5,961 nt of DNA from JBGPBY01 sp041481485 (GTDB taxonomy: Bacteria; Acidobacteriota; Terriglobia; 20CM-2-55-15). The DNA is taken from positions 1 through 5,961 of the forward strand of contig JBGPBY010000460.1 of NCBI GenBank assembly GCA_041481485.1. The letters are read 5' to 3'. The notes below the pieces were generated by a model. The model did no database searches. It was not told the origin of the DNA and saw only the letters and a list, made by a program, of their open reading frames with translations. The position numbers were made by a program, and so were the translations under genes. Numbering within the stretch: position 1 is the first letter of the stretch; the number at the start of each line of letters is the position of its first letter. Below, one piece after another: positions 5,167-5,961 of the stretch.

Positions 5167-5961
5167 TCACGGCGAACATGCCTCCGCCCACCCTTCCCGG
5201 CACGCCAGTGCGGCCAGTTCTACCGGTTCGCGCGCGCGAATCTCCCCTTTGCTTCCCCTCAGCACAATCGGGTAATCGTGAACTTCCGGTTCGGCATGCG
5301 CCAATGCTTCACCACTTCCGCTTAGCGCGCGAAGATTCTGACATGCAGCCTGCAGGCCCAAATCACATCCTTGCTGAAACGGTTCAGCGGCGCCGCCGAT
5401 ATTCGCCCGGCGCAGATCCTCCCCCGAACGCGACAGCGCAATATGCAGCAATCCTGCTTCGTTGCAGGACCAGGCGGAGCCGTGATCGCAGAAGGTCAGC
5501 TGCATGTCCGCGAGGTATGGACACGCATAGGGCCGGTCTTCTTCGCAGGCCTGCCGCCAGAACGGCAGCCACTGCCCAGGATGATTGTCACCCACTCCTT
5601 GCACGGCGCTGAGGACCACAAACACAGTGGCCCAGATGGACATGAACGCGAGATGGCGCCGGTACGGCATTAGCGATTGTCCAATCGCGGCCGGGTCCAA
5701 GGACCGCAGCCACTTCGAGCGCGCCGCACGATCGATGGCGCGTACCGACAGGTTCAGGAATGGAACCTGAAGCAGCTTGTCATAAAACGTCGGCATTCCC
5801 GCGCTACCCAGAACTTGATACAACGCGACTGCGCTCAGCCCGTACAGCGATCCGTAAATGATGCGCCCCAGTTCGCTACGCGGCGATGTCGCCGGATCGT
5901 TAAATAGCAGATGCATTCCCAGGAACACCGAAATCGGAATGTACGAATCGTAGAAAAAATA
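5167..5961 (-). CDS. Membrane protein with RnfD/NqrB-like segment and Cys-paired Sel1-like repeats, N-terminus beyond the window
   Basis: This minus-strand frame is open from the right edge (5961) to a TGA at 5167-5169, giving 264 codons. The first possible start inside the window is GTG 5928, but 11 further open codons (YFFYDSYIPIS) precede it and continue a membrane helix, so the gene is 5'-truncated. Numbered from GTG 5928, hydrophobic segments lie before residue 10, at about 21-43 and at about 91-113. Between the first two is DPATSPRSELGR (11-22), resembling the D-P-x-[TS]-[SA]-P loop of RnfD/NqrB electron-transport subunits; I hold this similarity only moderately. The tail has eight cysteines in four exact C-x7-C pairs (128/136, 147/155, 188/196, 243/251), as in ACEEDRPYAC and GCDLGLQAAC. 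This is the pattern of disulfide-bridged Sel1-like repeats in Helicobacter Hcp proteins, and it implies a periplasmic tail. No partner genes are visible. Confidence 0.8.
   Translation of the reverse strand, partial: YFFYDSYIPISVFLGMHLLFNDPATSPRSELGRIIYGSLYGLSAVALYQVLGSAGMPTFYDKLLQVPFLNLSVRAIDRAARSKWLRSLDPAAIGQSLMPYRRHLAFMSIWATVFVVLSAVQGVGDNHPGQWLPFWRQACEEDRPYACPYLADMQLTFCDHGSAWSCNEAGLLHIALSRSGEDLRRANIGGAAEPFQQGCDLGLQAACQNLRALSGSGEALAHAEPEVHDYPIVLRGSKGEIRAREPVELAALACREGWAEACSP

Noticed and set aside
5092..5325. Small + strand frames that start in the palindrome.
   Set aside because: Their first residues simply translate the repeat, and the rest is antisense to the cysteine-repeat gene.
5133..5612. 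A 159-codon + strand frame opposite the minus-strand membrane gene.
   Set aside because: The minus strand shows membrane segments and four exact C-x7-C pairs; the + frame shows only Arg/Pro/Ala-rich sequence.

Overview
The window holds five protein-coding genes, two of them cut by the window edges. It contains no rRNA, tRNA, CRISPR array or transposase gene that I can support. The gene content suggests a moderately GC-rich Gram-negative soil or sediment bacterium, most likely an acidobacterium of the Solibacter/Vicinamibacter type. The reasons are two secreted proteins with the P-D-[FL]-[SQ]-G-[IV]-W signature that is heavily expanded in that phylum, a DUF6152 protein, and a fused membrane/spermidine-synthase-like protein. 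The taxonomic call is inference from family content.

Region 1 (about 1-5053, + strand) reads as one operon of four tightly packed genes, with gaps of 17, 15 and 6 bases. The order is: the 3' part of a secreted 'GIW' protein (its true start is probably off the left edge); a small DUF6152 periplasmic protein (920-1366); a second, divergent 'GIW' protein with a large Gly/Ala-rich insertion (1382-2662); and a 794-residue polytopic membrane protein with a C-terminal spermidine-synthase-like Rossmann domain (2669-5053). The first three appear to be exported, and the fourth is in the inner membrane with a probably cytoplasmic enzymatic tail. The substrate of the set is unknown. The two GIW proteins flank the DUF6152 protein and share two cysteines at equivalent places, so the three may act together in the cell envelope.

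Region 2 (5054-5166) is a 113-base gap between convergent genes. It is almost entirely filled by a 98-base near-perfect inverted repeat (45-bp arms, 8-base loop, one G-T mismatch). Each arm is built from a tandem heptamer, CATTGAA. This is the most unusual non-coding structure in the window.

Region 3 (5167-5961, - strand) is the C-terminal 264 codons of a membrane protein that runs off the right edge. Its membrane half carries a DPATSP motif reminiscent of RnfD/NqrB. Its tail carries four exact C-x7-C cysteine pairs, like the disulfide-bridged Sel1-like repeats of Helicobacter Hcp proteins.

I see no clear defence, mobile or biosynthetic system. The points most worth following are the hairpin element, the RnfD-like/Hcp-like fusion, and the GIW-DUF6152-GIW-synthase operon.
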